Assembly (NCBI GenBank): GCA_028551475.1
Contig: CM052354.1
Span: 32,139,258 to 32,203,257 of the forward strand
DNA: 64,000 nucleotides
Direction: 5' to 3'
DNA from: Casuarina equisetifolia
Lineage: Eukaryota > Streptophyta > Magnoliopsida > Fagales > Casuarinaceae
Shown here: positions 1 through 11,640 of the stretch, in pieces
Position numbering within the stretch: the stretch's first letter is position 1
Layout: each line of letters starts with the position of its first letter
The notes under the pieces: model-generated
The model's input: only the letters and a program-made list of their open reading frames with translations
What the model was told of the DNA's origin: nothing
Databases searched by the model: none
Program-made: the position numbers and the translations under genes

Positions 1-607
1 AAAAATTTTGGTGGGAGACTTGCAAGCCACAATCATCTAGGAATAGTGATGTTAAAGAAGACAAGTTTGCCATGGTTTTAGGTATTGTGGCTGACATGTT
101 AACCCCACTAAGATGTAATTTTTTTAAGTTTGTTAAGTTTTGAGTCATACTTATTAGACCAGGTTCTAAAAGCTCCAATCCATATCCTGAGAGATCCAAG
201 GAAATTAATTTAGAGAGTTCCAAAATTTCTGAAGGGATGTGACCAGAAAATCCAGTGAAAGAGAGATTAAGGCTTGTCAGCTTTGAAAGATGTCTAAAAC
301 CAATTGGGATTTGAGAATGATTGAAGTAATTGTAAGCAAGATTAAGTTTTTGAAGGTGAACAAGTTGGAAGAGATTGTTATTGGACTTAATGGGACCAAG
401 AAGGCAGCTATCGCTAAGGTCAAGGCTCACCACATGACCCATGTTTTGATTGCACTTAATCCCACTCCATTTGCAACAATCACTACTTTTAGACACCCAA
501 AAGGAAACCTTTGAATAATTAGAGGAATAACTTATTTCTCCATAATTCCTGATAAGGCTATCCTTGAACTGCAATAGGGCCAAGCTTTCATCATTACGGC
601 ACATCGG
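1..607 (-). CDS. LRR receptor-like protein copy A, N-terminal part, cut by window edge
   Basis: The minus strand reads open from 607 to the window edge. It encodes the N-terminal cap of an LRR-RLP (CRNDESLALLQFKDSL..., then a CCKWSGIKC cysteine-pair motif) followed by plant-type LRRs (LTSLNLSFTGFSGHIP, LVSLDLS-like). RLPs are cell-surface receptors with an extracellular LRR domain, one membrane helix and no kinase. It is closely similar to the copies at 41.9 kb and 62.6 kb. The preceding in-frame sequence looks like an old signal peptide, but the expected start codon is TTG and a TAA lies just upstream. The only ATGs are at 613 and 604, too late to give a signal peptide. A small deletion relative to copy C near base 20 may shift the frame, so this copy may be a pseudogene. 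The rest lies outside the window. Confidence 0.8.
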
Positions 608-1601
608 CTGCATAAAGAAAAAGAGTGCCAAAAAGTATACGTTAAAACAATGAGGATAAGCACACAAAGAAGAATAAGGAAACCAAAAAAGTTAGTCTTT
701 TACTAAATGTGGTTTGGGTCTTCCTCATCTTCACTTTAACCTCTCCAACTTCAATCTGCCTCGCATGATTTCTCATAATTTCTCATAATTTGTAGTCCAA
801 GTCATCTCATGGGAAATTCACAACAATAGCAAATCACATCACATCACATCCCGTCTTCCACCACGTCATGTCTAATGATTTTAAACCATATTAAAAACCA
901 CAGCGTAGAGGATGATAACAGAAAAGGATGTCGATTTGAAGGAAGAACAAGGAGAAGAGTCTTTGGGGGTTAACAACAAGGGAGTCGTTAGGAAGGGGGC
1001 TAACTTAAGTTATTATTCTATACTTCGCTAGAGCAGATTGAAAACCGGAGGAGATAATGATTGCCAAGAGCAGGCAGGACAACAGTTTTGGTGCTTTAAA
1101 TAATTTAAAGAAAGAAGTCCCAAAAAATTATCAGCATCTTTGGTAGCTTTGTTTCTAGTAGTCAATTACATGACGTTCATTTCTACAATAGCATCTCAAA
1201 CATAACTGGTTTCAATCATTTGAAATTCTCGATGTTCTTTGAAATCTACGGCCAAGACAATTTCATTACGAATTCTATCCTGGCAATTCTTTCATTCCGG
1301 TTCATCCTACTCCTGTGTTCTCTGGAGCATTTTACTTTTTGATGTTTGAATTTTTTGCCTCGAAAGATCCCCCAATTTATATTTGTGTTCGTGTACGTGT
1401 AACCAATTTTTTAACTTTCTGTCACCGCGATTTTGCCATGCTCTGACAAAACGGTTTTGACGGTACAGCAGATCCTAAGCAGAGAAAAACCGAAACAACT
1501 TAAACCGACACAACGCTTTTACCGGAAGCCCACATAACATGTCAAACAAGAAACAGTTACAGATTAGGAAACAAAGAAATTGATGACCAAGACAAACTCA
1601 A
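608..1601 (-). other. 5' flank (or intron) of RLP copy A
   Basis: No gene of its own. The stretch is the 5' flank of the RLP and is repeated beside copy B (about 13.05-13.34 kb and 16.14-16.74 kb), copy C (about 41.9-43.5 kb) and copy D (about 62.65-64.0 kb). A recognisable landmark is the block with GGATGTCGATTT at about 927 and its equivalents near 16155, 42853 and 63570. If the upstream DUF1218-type exon is spliced to the RLP, this stretch would be intron. Confidence 0.55.
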
Positions 1602-1691
1602 CTTGGTCCTTCTTTTCTCAGCAGCAACAACAGCACCAAAAGCCATCAGATTAAAGACAAGCACCACAGCCAGGAACAGCTTGGAAGCCAT
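1602..1691 (-). pseudogene. DUF1218 exon 1 copy 1 (signal-peptide exon), donor mutated
   Basis: A 30-codon open exon starting ATG at 1691: MASKLFLAVVLVFNLM, then a small-residue stretch and AAEKRRTK. This is the N-terminal signal peptide/first membrane segment typical of plant DUF1218 proteins (the MASK...AAEQRRS start). The other copies continue AAG|GTGAGT; here it is AAG|TTGAGT, so the splice donor is lost. No other DUF1218 exon follows within 1.6 kb; the next gene on this strand is RLP copy A. A CT-rich tract (GA on the sense strand, probably 5' UTR) lies just upstream at about 1712-1730. Confidence 0.7.
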
Positions 1692-2377
1692 ACCTGCCAA
1701 CACCGGTACGTCTCTCTCTCACTCTCTCTTCTTACTATTCGCACACAGTAACACAAAAAGCCGAACTTCACGTATCGAGAAATAGAAGAAAAGCAAATGT
1801 TGTAGGATATGAAAATAAAAAAAGTACAAGAATTGTCTGTGCGCACCCCCTCGCTGTCGAGTCAAGTCGTTCTTGTCGCCACGCCTAGGCTGATAACTTG
1901 ATGACTTGACTTGGAGTCAAGTCTCCTGCATTTTTTTTTTTGATAAAAATACGGAAAAACTATTACATTATAATTAAATAGACGTATAAAGTCAAGGTCA
2001 TCAAAAGAATATTTGTATATGCAATTAAAGGGATATAATCGACAAGACCTTTATGATTCTGTATAATAAAGAAAAAAATCTTGCTAGTTTTATTTGATAA
2101 TGAAATTAAACATGATAATTTAGTTTATATATAAACAACACTAGTTTCAATTCACTGAATTTAATCCTGTCAAATCAGTGAAACAAAAATAAGAATTAAA
2201 ATAAGCTGTTATAGCAAGATAAATAAGAATCAATGTAAAATTAAGGCCAACAAAAAATCCCTCTAGAAATTTGCATCAAGAGTTTAATGTAAGCTATTGA
2301 ATCTATTTTGATGTTAACTAGTTAAACAATTATACAAATATTGTAGTTATACTGTATTATAAGTTTGAAATGTAAAA
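1692..2377. other. AT-rich flank with a three-copy repeat
   Basis: Non-coding as far as I can see. The part at about 1930-2260 matches about 13375-13680 and 45630-45960 and is part of the same duplicated RLP-cluster unit. Nothing else recognised. Confidence 0.5.
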
Positions 2378-2700
2378 CTTTTTTTTCTTTTGAATATGTG
2401 AATTTGATCATTAAAGAATTAGAAAATACAAAAATTCAAAGACATACCCTGACATGATAATTCATCTTACAGAAAATCAAATATTCTTTTCTTTTGAGAG
2501 GAAGATAGTAGAATTCCTTGGTCTGAATTGATGAAATTTGCATAATTTATGGAGTTCTTAACATGTCCGTTCACAAAGATTATAGCGGCTTTCTTCCTTA
2601 TTCTTTTATTTTTTATTTTCTCCCGATCCTTCTTTTCCCCATTATTCAAGGCTGACTGGCTAATGTAGATGTTAGAGGGTCTATGTATGGGAATTAGTGA
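2378..2700 (-). mobile_element. LINE 3'-end fragment 1
   Basis: Begins with a T-rich run on the plus strand (poly-A tail of a minus-strand element), followed by sequence matching the 3' ends at 13991, 14942, 15776 and 47982 (fused landmark: TCATCAAAGAAT..., CATACCC..., TTACAATTCATC). It is 5'-truncated with no coding domain. The end at 2700 is approximate. Confidence 0.5.
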
Positions 2701-2739
2701 ACATTATTGGAATACCTTTTGTGTAATATTTGATTGAGT

Positions 2740-3044
2740 GAAATGTATAACTTTGTGTCAACATAAAAAGTATAAAATATTATAGGTATCAATTAATCAC
2801 TGAATTGATTGTTTTGAGGAACATATATATTCATTTGTTTTCTTACATAATTCATGCTCTTATTTTTCTCATAAATGAGTTGGATTAATGCGGAAAATAT
2901 AATCGGGCTCCTTCGCGACTTGCTGCTGGAACATGCATTCTGTTTGCTTAATTGAAAAATGTTTGAAGCTTATGAAGACGCGCTGGAAAGTAATGTGCTG
3001 TGCTGACAATAGTTTATTCGCTAAATCTCGCAATCTAATTTGGC
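2740..3044. repeat. Repeat shared with 16.89-17.16 kb
   Basis: This segment, with 2243-2400, aligns to 16757-17160, where the LINE fragment is absent. It contains a conserved stretch around GAAGCTTATGAAGACG that can be read on either strand without a recognisable protein. It ends exactly where the duplicated block at 3045 begins. Confidence 0.5.
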
Positions 3045-3550
3045 AGATGGACACAGAGACGCTGAAGCTTCTTTGTCCTGCTCGCATCTACAAATATGCG
3101 CAGAGTCAGCTCCCCAAAAGAAGGTGCCGAACGAAATATGCCACCACACGGAAGCAGCAAAGCCATGGTGTGGCCCACCGCAAGGAAGGGGGCCAGAATT
3201 GGCGTCACAAAGACCATTTTGGCGAAGCACGCGAGCGGATTCGCGCAAGGGAGAAGAGTGTTAAGACTAAGACTATTCTCCACAACTCATTCACTCACAA
3301 CCCGGCAGGAATTCGGGCAGCATTTACTCATAAATTCAAACATTCTTCAATACAACCAACCATACACAGGCTGAACTACGAGACTACACTGCAGATTAGC
3401 AACTACTACCACCATTAACTAATACAAACTACACCACTCTACTACAAGTACTGGACTTAGACCTTTAACTAAGAAATTTTGGGCAAGCACTATGTTCTGT
3501 GCCCGAACCTTTCGAAACAAATATTATAAATAGGAAACTATTTCCGCAAC
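3045..3550. repeat. Duplicated segment, left part (paralogue of 31814-32321)
   Basis: Nearly identical over about 500 bases to 31814-32321, starting sharply at AGATGGACACAGAGACG in both. Overlapping reading frames exist on both strands but none matches a family I know, so I call no gene. The segment is interrupted at 3550 by the Copia element and resumes at 9212. Confidence 0.75.
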
Positions 3551-3764
3551 TGTTAATTGACAGTTGCCTCACTTAATACATTACTATATTAGTGCTTGTG
3601 ATTAGGCACAATATCATTGTAATTATTGTAAATATTTGGTTTACCTTTCCTAGGCTAGGCTATGTCCCTATAAATATATAGCAAACATTGTAAAGATTAT
3701 TACAGCAATATAGAATTATTCCGCTCACTCAAAGGCTTTCTCTCTATATTCACCTTTTCTTACA
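3551..3764 (+). repeat. 5' LTR of Copia element
   Basis: 214 bp, begins TGTTAATTGACAG and ends TTTTCTTACA. It contains a TATA-like stretch (TATAAATATATAGC) about 80 bases before its end that could be the element's promoter. Confidence 0.93.
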
Positions 3765-4357
3765 TGGTACCCGAGCCGTTCTTTCCTACGACCTTAATTC
3801 CGCTTCCGCATCACTATTCCTAAGCCATTCTTTTTGAGTTTTGACGAGCGTTCTTTTGCTGTCTTGTTCCCACACTCTTCTCTTTCCGGCCATCCTAATA
3901 ACCTTTTAAGCTCTTTTCTCTTCGATTCCCTCCCTTTAATTCCCTCCACTTTTTTCTTACCCGTGTTTGGTCTTTCGTCCTTTCTCCCTTTTCCTTTACA
4001 ATTCTCTTTTCTCTCTCCTGCACTTTTTTTTTCCAATTCACGTATACCACTTTTCTCTCTCCTACACCTTTTTTCCTCTCACCTATACCACTTTTCTCTC
4101 TCCTGCACCTTTTCTCCACTTCACGCATACCCACATCTTTATCTCTCCTCCTTTTTTCTTTTGTCCTTTTTTCTATTTTCTATTTACGTAAACCCTCGCC
4201 CTTTTTTTTTCTCTTCTTCCTTTCCCATTAACCCTAGCTGCACTCTCTATTCTTTTTGTCATTTACCTAATTTTCAAACCTTAGTCGTCACCCTAATTCT
4301 TCCTTTTTTGTTATTTACCTAACTTTCAAACCCTAGCCGCCACCTTAATTCTTCCCA
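3765..4357 (+). other. Primer-binding site and CT-rich leader of Copia element
   Basis: TGGTACCCGAGCCG directly abuts the LTR and resembles the usual initiator-Met tRNA primer site (TGGTATCAGAGC). From about 3870 to 4330 the leader is strongly CT-rich, with an imperfect tandem unit built on CACTTTTCTCTCTCCT. Open frames here are compositional. Confidence 0.75.
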
Positions 4358-5305
4358 ATGGCTGCCGGAAACAACACTTCTCTTTCTCCTCTTTGCGACC
4401 CATACCATCTCACTGCTGCTGATCTTCAACTGGCATGCATTGTGTCCCAGAAGCTCACTGGCGAGGCCAACTGGCATGTTTGGAGTGAGCAAATCCGAAC
4501 AGTGTTCCTTGCTTGGAATAAGATGGGTTTTCTGACTGGCAAGCTCCCACGCCCCACTGGCGATGATGACGCTGCTGCCCATTGGGACCAGTATCATGCA
4601 GCTGTGAAGACTTGGTTAACCTACTCCGTCGATTCCTCACTTGAGACTATGGTCTCCACTACTCCCAGTGTCACCGATGTCTAGCAATTGCTTCGAGATA
4701 GCTTTGATCGGATTAGCGGGACCCAAAAATTTTCCCTCAAATAGGCCATCGGCACTTTCTGCTTATCTCCCGGTGCCTCTAGCGCTGAGCTCACATCCTT
4801 CTGCCTCCGTCTAAAGGAGCTTTGGGGTGCTTTAGACGCCCAACAACCTCCTCTTCACTATTGTTGTGGCGGCACTTGTGACACTAGTAAGCAATTTCGA
4901 CGTCGTGAGGCGGAGGATTGATCCCTGCAACTTCTTTTAGCCTTGTCGAATGAATTCTCTACCCTTCGCTCCAACATCATGTCACGCGACGAGCTACCGA
5001 GCCTGGAGAAGCTTTATTCGCTGGCGAAGCAAGACTTGCTCCAGTGTGCTGTTGCCGACGGCCGTTCCTCTCCCAGTAGTGATGCTAGTGCATTTCAAAC
5101 GCAACGTTCCAGTTGCGCCCCAGTTGGGTCAGGTGCATCTCTGGCCCAAACAAGCTGGACCCATGCTTCACAATCTGGGCCCCTATCCTCAGGTGGGCCC
5201 AACAGGCCTACCCCGCCTCATGCCCAGTAGGCACCTCCCACATCTAGGCCCATTTGTAGTCATTGCAAGCGGCCTAGACACCTGCGCGAGTCCTGCTACC
5301 AATTA
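4358..5305 (+). pseudogene. Copia gag with CCHC zinc knuckle (broken)
   Basis: ATG at 4358 starts MAAGNNTSLSPL, followed by a gag region with KLTGEANWHVWSEQI and similar, the UBN2/retrotransposon-gag type capsid. The frame is stopped at 4682 (TAG) and again near 4742 and 4918; readable gag continues in pieces to about 5230. A CX2CX4HX4C knuckle (CSHCKRPRHLRESC) lies at 5255-5296. In an active element this protein would package RNA into virus-like particles. Confidence 0.85.
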
Positions 5306-6094
5306 GTGGGCTACCCCTCTAGCAACAAGCCCAAGCAGCGTGGTAATAATAGGCGCAAGCCTACTGACCCAAGGCTCTTGGCCCATAATGTTGCCGTAAC
5401 TGATTCTCTGATTTCACCTAGCTACGGCCCAACTTATACCCTAGCTATGGACTTCACTAGGGGATCTTCTTTTCAGGGCTCTTCAGGCTATCCACCCACA
5501 CCTAGTTCGGGTATTTTGGGCCACCATCCACCTAGCCCCGGTAGCATATATGGCGGATCCACTAGGCTTTCTCTCACTGTCGATCAACAGCACAAGCTCT
5601 TGAATTTCATCAACCAAATGGGTTTCTCAGACCCATTCTCAGGTACGGTTTCTTTCCTTTCTCCCATTTCATCTTTATGGATCATCGATTCAGGGGCTAG
5701 TGACTATATCACTTGTAATTTATCTCTTCTTGATACATTTTCCCCATGCGTTACACCCATTAATATTACATTGCCTGATTGCTCACTTAGTCCTGTCACC
5801 CACATTGGTCGCTTTCAACCTTATCCACAATTGCATCTCACCAACATTTTATATGCTCCCCGTTTTAAACACAATTTGTTATCTATTCAAAAATTAACCT
5901 GTGATAACAATTGTGTAGCCATTTTTTTCGATGCTTTTTATGTCTTTCAGGACCGTACGACTGGGGATCTGATTGGGCTCGGCAAGGCTGATCGAGGACT
6001 CTACTTTCTATGTTCTGATTTTTCAAAAAAATTTAGTTATGTTTTCTCTAAATATTTAAATTCCTTGAAGTCCACTGTTTGTACTTCCGAATAG
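5306..6094 (+). pseudogene. Copia protease and GAG-pre-integrase region
   Basis: Open for 262 codons. The aspartic protease signature DSGA is at 5687-5698 (WIIDSGASDYIT). Near the end a GAG-pre-integrase motif appears (DRTTGDLIGLGKADRGLYFL). The frame ends at a TAG at 6092-6094, and the next readable piece carries another stop (TAA near 6176). Confidence 0.85.
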
Positions 6095-7330
6095 CGATCT
6101 CCTTGTACTCCAATTTTTATTAATAATATTAGTTATGATCTTTTGCATCAACGTCTTGGTCATTCTTCCTTAAAATAATTTTCTTCTTCTGGTGTTTCTG
6201 TTTCTTGTCCTTCTTCTTTTTCCTGCCCTATTTGCCCTTTAGCTAAACAAACCCACCAACCTTTTCCCATTAGTCACACTCTGACTCACTCCATTTTTAA
6301 GCTTGTCCATATGGATGTTTGGGGTCCTCATCGAACTCCCACCCATGATGGTGCACACTATTTTCTTACCATTGTGGATGACTTTTCTCGTGCCACTTGG
6401 ACTTTCCTCCTTCAATTTAAAAGCCAAGTATTTTCCAAAATCCAATATTTCATCTCCCTGGTTTATACCCAATTCAATGCCACTGTTCGTTGCATTCGTT
6501 CTGACAATGGCTCTGAATTTTTTTCTTCTGAGTGCCATTCATTTCTTTCTCTAAAGGGCATTTTCCATGAGACCTCATGCGTTTACATTCCTCAACAAAA
6601 TGGAGTTGTTGAACGCAAACATCGGCACTTATTAGACGTGGCCCGTGTTTTAATGTTTCAAGCCTACATCCCTCCACCATTCTGAGGGGAATGCCTTCTC
6701 ACTGCCACCTACCTTGTCAACCGACTCCCCTCTTCCTCTCTTCATGGTCTCAGTCCTTTTGAAAAATTATTTGGTAAACCTCCTATCCTTGACCGTCTTC
6801 GTGTTTTTGGTTGTCGTTGTTACGCCACCACCTTGGGCGCTCGCGATAAGTTTAGTCCTCGCGCCCTTCCATGCATTTTTATGGGTTATCCTCCTTCTCA
6901 AAAAGGTTATTATGTCTATGACCCTCAATCCCATAAATTTTTCGTTAGTCGTGATGTTGTTTTTCAAGAATCTGTTTTTCCTTTTTCTTCCTCTTCTTCT
7001 TCTTCTTCTTCTTTGGACAGCCTGGCCCTCTCGTCACCTCCAGTTGTGCCGGATCCTGACACGTACACTTCCTTATCATTGCCTGTGGATCTTCCTGAAC
7101 TAGCTCCTTCAGGTACGATTCCCATTGCCCTGTCTCTCCCCTCTAACCTTTCATTGGACACCCCTAATCTTGCATCGCCATCATCCCTTACCCCAGCTCC
7201 CCAACCTAGTGAGACCACTATTGCTCCTTCTACTGAGCCTCCCGATCCTTCACTACGTCGATCTGGCCGTCTCACTCACCCTCCTATTTGGACTTCTGAC
7301 TACATATGTCCTACCTTACCTGCCTCTTCC
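6095..7330 (+). pseudogene. Copia integrase (broken)
   Basis: Readable in pieces. HMDVWGP and FLTIVDDFSRATW carry the first catalytic Asp region, CIRSDNGSEFFS the second Asp, and PQQNGVVERKHRHLLD the catalytic Glu. A TGA at about 6682 interrupts it; after that the conserved C-terminal part continues (PFEKLFGKPP, LRVFGCRCY, FMGYPPSQKGYYVYDP). A serine-rich spacer leads to the reverse transcriptase. Not functional as it stands. Confidence 0.87.
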
Positions 7331-8516
7331 CAAACCTCCCTTTATCCGATATCTAACTATGTCTCCCTCCACCATTGCAATCCCCCTTACCAACACTTCA
7401 TAGCCTCCACTTCCGCCATCACCGAACCTACCACGTACCATGAGGCCACCCAAGACCCCAATTGGATTATAGCTATGGATGCTGAACTTACTGCCCTTCA
7501 GGCTAATCACACTTGGGATATTGTTCCTTTGCCCCCTGGTCGTCGTCCTATTGGATGTAAATGAGTTTATAAGGTGAAGTATCATGCTGATGGCTCCATT
7601 GAACGTTACAAAGCCCGTTTGGTTGCCAAAGGCTATAATCAACATGAGGGCATTGACTACCAGGATACTTTCTCTCCCATAGCCAAGCATGTCACTGTTT
7701 GGCTCATCATTACCATTGCTACCGTCCATCATTGACTCCTTTATCAGATGGATGTCCAAAACATCTTTCTTCATGGTGATCTTTCTGAGGAGGTCTATAT
7801 GGAGCTTTCCCCTGAATTTCGCAATCAGGGGGGGCATCTTGTATGTCGATTATGAAAATCCCTTTATGGGTTGAAGCAAGCTTCTCGGCAATGGAATGCC
7901 AAGTTCACTGGTGCCTTGATTGCACACGGCTTCAGCCAGTCTTACCATGATTATTTCCTGTTCACCAAGAGGAAAGGTAGCTCTTTTGTGGCTTTACTCA
8001 TTTATGTTGATGATATCTTGATTACAGGAAATAGTCAAGCTGCCATTTCAGATCTCAAAAAATATTTTCATGGTGCATTCTTCATGAAGGATCTTGGTCC
8101 CTCAAAGTTTTTCTTAGGGCTTGAAATCGCTAGATCTCCAGATGGTATTTCACTAAGTCAACGAAAGTATACATTGAAACTTATTTCTGAAGCAGGCTTA
8201 GCTGATTCGAAGCCATCAATGATTCCCATGAAGTAGAACAAAAAATTCACAAGCCTTGAGTATGATACTGGATCGAAAGAACAAATGAATGATCCTCCTC
8301 TTGATGATCCTTTAGTCTATCAGCGACTAGTTGGACGACTGATTTATCTCACACTCACAAGGCCTGACATCACATTTCCAGTCCAACTTCTTAGCCAGTT
8401 CATGCATGATCCAAAACAATCTCACATGGAAGCTGCTTTGAAAGTGATCAGGTATCTTAAAAGCTGCCCAGGCCTTAGTCTCATGTTCCCATCATCTTCG
8501 CCATTTGAGTTGTGAG
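7331..8516 (+). pseudogene. Copia reverse transcriptase (broken)
   Basis: Begins with the usual EATQDPNWIIAMDAEL entry motif near 7441. A TGA at 7562 and further stops near 7732 and 7853 interrupt it. The polymerase core is visible: [21 protein letters not shown], and the catalytic YVDD at 8003-8014. Another stop lies at 8236; the thumb continues (GRLIYLTLTRPDITF). Confidence 0.9.
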
Positions 8517-8937
8517 CATATTGCAACTCTGATTATAGCACATGTCTCATGACAAGAAGATCCACCACAGGCTTTTGTATAATGTTGGGAAACTCTGATT
8601 TCATAGTGCTCCAAAAAATAACCCACTGTGTCTTTATCATCAGCCAAAGCAGAATACAGAGCTATGCAACTTACCACTTGTGAAATAGTCTAGATCATTG
8701 GGTTACTTAAAGATTTTAGTTTTTACATGAAGTGTCCAGCATTACTCCATTGTGACAATGAAGCAGCGGAGAAGATTGCAGCAAACCCTATATTTCATGA
8801 ACGCATAAAGCATATTGAAGTTGAATGTCATTATGTCAAAGAAAAGCTTCAACAAGGAATCATCACAATACGACATGTACCAACCAAGGAACAACCTGCT
8901 GACCTACTCACTAAGGCACTCAACAGCAAACAACATT
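8517..8937 (+). pseudogene. Copia RNase H (broken)
   Basis: Contains recognisable RNase H blocks: a degenerate ADWAG-like block near 8517-8580, HCDNEAAEKIAANPIFHERIKHIEVE at about 8746-8823, and VPTKEQPADLLTKAL at about 8877-8921. It is disrupted by stops in its first half. Confidence 0.8.
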
Positions 8938-8997
8938 GACATCTTCTCTCCAAGCTCGGAGTATTTGATTTATTCAAATCTCCAGCTTGAGGAAGAG

Positions 8998-9211
8998 TGT
9001 TAATTGACAACTACCTCACTTAATACATTATCATATTAGTGCCAGTGATTAAGTACAATATCATTGTAATTATTGTAAATATTTAGTTTACCTTTCCTAG
9101 GCTAGACTATGTCCCTATAAATGTATAGCAAACATTGGAAAGATTATTACAGCAATATAGAATTATTCTACTCACTCAAAGGCTTTCTCTCTATATTCAC
9201 CTTTTCTTACA
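8998..9211 (+). repeat. 3' LTR of Copia element
   Basis: 214 bp, same ends as the 5' LTR (TGTTAATTGACAA...TTTTCTTACA), followed by the repeated target bases GCAAC at 9212-9216. Confidence 0.93.
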
Positions 9212-10020
9212 GCAACTGGGGTTGTTTCATTTTATTGTTTTTGTTCTATTTTTGGAAACTATTTCACCTAATTTGCATAGAAAATCCTGAAGCAGAGGAA
9301 CAGAACCAACTCAAACCAAGACAACCCTTTTAGGCAAAGCTCATATGTCAAAGAAGAAACAATTTGAAATTAGGAAACCAGCAAATCGATGAGCAAGGCA
9401 GAACTCACCTTGTTCTCTCTTTGCTCGGCAGCAACAGCAGGCACAAGAGCTATCAGATGAAAGAAAAGCACCATGGCCACTAACAGCCTGGAAACCATTC
9501 CCGACCACACCGATCTCTCTCTGTCTCTCTGTCTCTCTCTGTCTCTCTCTCTCTTCTTACTGACGGCCGCCAGTAACATCAAAAGCAAGGGGCGAGGATA
9601 AGCGCACAAAGACGGAAGAGAGAGTGAAAACGACAATCTTCTACTGAATGTAGTTTAGGTCTTTGATGAATATCCATGGAAGTGAATATAGAAGCTTTTA
9701 TAGATTGGACCATTGCTCACTTTTTAATAATAATTTCCTTATGTCTTTCCCGCAATGTGTCTCATGGAAAAGTTGAAAAATGGTAGACCATACCACCTTG
9801 CAGTTTCGGCCACGACTAGCCTAATCACTTCAAGACTTCGAGTTGAGTCAATTAATGTTTAAAGAATTATTCATCCATTTTTATTTCTAGCTTTTTTTTT
9901 ATTAGAAGTCCTTATAAATAACAGTCACATTATAATGCCTTTATATTTTTACTATTAAAAGAAGTATTGAAAATATTAAGAAAGTAGGTATTCATTAAAA
10001 GAAAAAAAGACTCTTCTATA
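9212..10020. repeat. Duplicated segment, right part (paralogue of 32317-33115)
   Basis: Continues the block broken by the Copia insertion. It matches 32317 to about 33115, including one DUF1218 exon-1 copy, its CT microsatellite and about 500 bp of 5' flank. Confidence 0.8.
9409..9498 (-). pseudogene. DUF1218 exon 1 copy 2
   Basis: Open 30-codon exon, ATG at 9498: MVSRLLVAMVLFFHLI..., ending AAEQRENK, then the donor GTGAGTTC. Signal-peptide exon of the DUF1218 type, with a (GA)n-like tract on the sense strand just upstream (9512-9552). Downstream on this strand comes the Copia element; no further DUF1218 exon is visible. Confidence 0.65.
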
Positions 10021-11640
10021 ATGTATAATAATTATAAAGAGACGTGTTAAGAACAACGTAAATTATCATATCTTCTATCACTTAAAAGAAATACAAACAC
10101 ACGCAAGAATTAGAGTTCGTGTGAGATAGGAAATCTTGGAGAGTAGGTTTGAATGGGGGCCCGAGTATAATCCCACCAAGCCGAGCTATATGTCCTCGCA
10201 GCCTGCACAGCCCTCTCTGCAATCGTCCTCAATAAATGACTCTGACCACCCTCTGCATGGCACACCACATTTACTACGTTCATGCCTCTCTTGCACACCC
10301 GCCCGCGCTTCCCATTTTATATTTAATATTCAAGCTCTAATCATTTATGAAAACTAAGGAATAAAAAAATAAAAATAAAAAATAAAAAATAAAAAGGATG
10401 TTTCATTGGCCACAAAATCGACGCGCCATCCCCTGGAGGATCCTCGAGGTTCTGGGTCCCACTTTGAGGAGCTTAGGGTTGCGTGGCACCCTGGGACAAA
10501 GTCAAACGCTGCGTTTTCGCCCGATGCAAGTGTCTGACAGCACCGATCACCGTAAATCGTTATCCGTTCTGATGAGGGCGAGTTCTTCTAAGCATCCATG
10601 AACTCCATCCCTTCTTCGTCCGTATACAGATAGCAAAAACTGAAAGTGGGATGTTTGAAATGTTCAGGGCTCCATGAAGTAGCCGTTAATGTTAATCCTG
10701 CTACTTGGTTGGCAATTCACCTCTAGTATTTCGATTGAGATAATTTATAATGAAATTGTTAGTACTTATTAAATATTATGATTGTGATAATCGATCGCTA
10801 TTATTTAATTCTCATTAAGAATATAAGTAATTGTTAAAGAGATTAGATAACAGATTTAATGATTATCTTTTTGGATCTATATATTTATTAACTTTTGTCG
10901 CATCGTGATCGCATAATCTATCAGTCAAATGATTGATTATTATAAGAATTTTGTTTTATGTTGTTTATACATATCAAATAGTTCATATCAAATTTCACAT
11001 GTTGGGCCTCTCTAGACAAGCATAATCAGAGGACTCATGCAGATACGTTGAAATGGTTTCATCCTAGGTCTCTTCCGCTGTTGTTTTTGTCCTTCCAAAG
11101 TTGACCATCCTTTTTTAATTAGTTTCTTTTTGCTCTTTTTCAGTAGTGAGCATAAAATGTGGATGTAGGACCGGCATTTGACCAATGGAAACCTACTACG
11201 TCATTGTGTCTACTTGTCTACTTGACCTTGTCATAGGATGGCGACGTCTTATATCTTTTGAAAAGTTTTGCAGCAGCCGTGCCCATGTGATGGCAGCTCA
11301 TCATTCAGAGCGGGGCCCAGCATATCATGTGGTTCACGTTGCTGCCCTATCGGTACTGCCCATCAGATGGTTAAACGGCTTCCTCAAATCAGACGGTAAT
11401 TTTTTGAAATTTTTTTTTCCCCTTTGTAAATATTTTTATTACAAGTCTCAGACTTGCATGCTCGTGTTGAAAATATATGGATTTAATATTTTTTAATTAA
11501 TACTATAATCAATCCAATCTATGTTAACATAACTTCAATTCTTTTGCTCTTTTCTAGGTTTTGTGTTAATTCGTTCTTGAAATCTGCTCTAGATCTTTGG
11601 TCCAAGATAGAGAGGAAATTTCTGCACTAATGAGCTACCC
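10021..11640. other. Intergenic, nothing recognised
   Basis: AT-rich with two more GC-rich islands (about 10130-10320 and 10400-10600). Short open frames exist but show no domain, no conserved pairing elsewhere in the window and no splice context. I call no gene. Confidence 0.4.

Larger units (their letters stand above)
3551..9211 (+). mobile_element. Defective Ty1/Copia LTR retrotransposon, 5661 bp
   Basis: The ends are TG...CA with 214-bp direct LTRs (3551-3764 and 8998-9211). The target duplication GCAAC occurs at 3546-3550 and 9212-9216. A primer-binding site starts at 3765 (TGGTACCCGAGCCG), and a purine-rich tract GAGGAAGAG precedes the 3' LTR. Domain order is gag with zinc knuckle, protease, integrase, reverse transcriptase, RNase H; integrase before RT marks Copia. 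Many in-frame stops and frameshifts make it non-autonomous. By eye the LTRs differ at 15 of 214 positions (about 7%), so the insertion is not recent. The same site without the element is preserved at 32317-32321, which confirms both boundaries. Confidence 0.95.

Noticed and set aside
3021-3418. Several overlapping open frames on both strands, also at 31747-32169
   Set aside because: Frames on both strands survive because the two copies are nearly identical; none matches a family, and neither codon pattern nor splice context supports one.
3834-4322. Long open frame in the Copia leader
   Set aside because: Strongly CT-rich low-complexity sequence within the element's leader; no domain. Opposite-strand frames there are equally compositional.
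10398-10601. Open frame as a small gene
   Set aside because: No domain, no conserved partner in the window, no supporting context.
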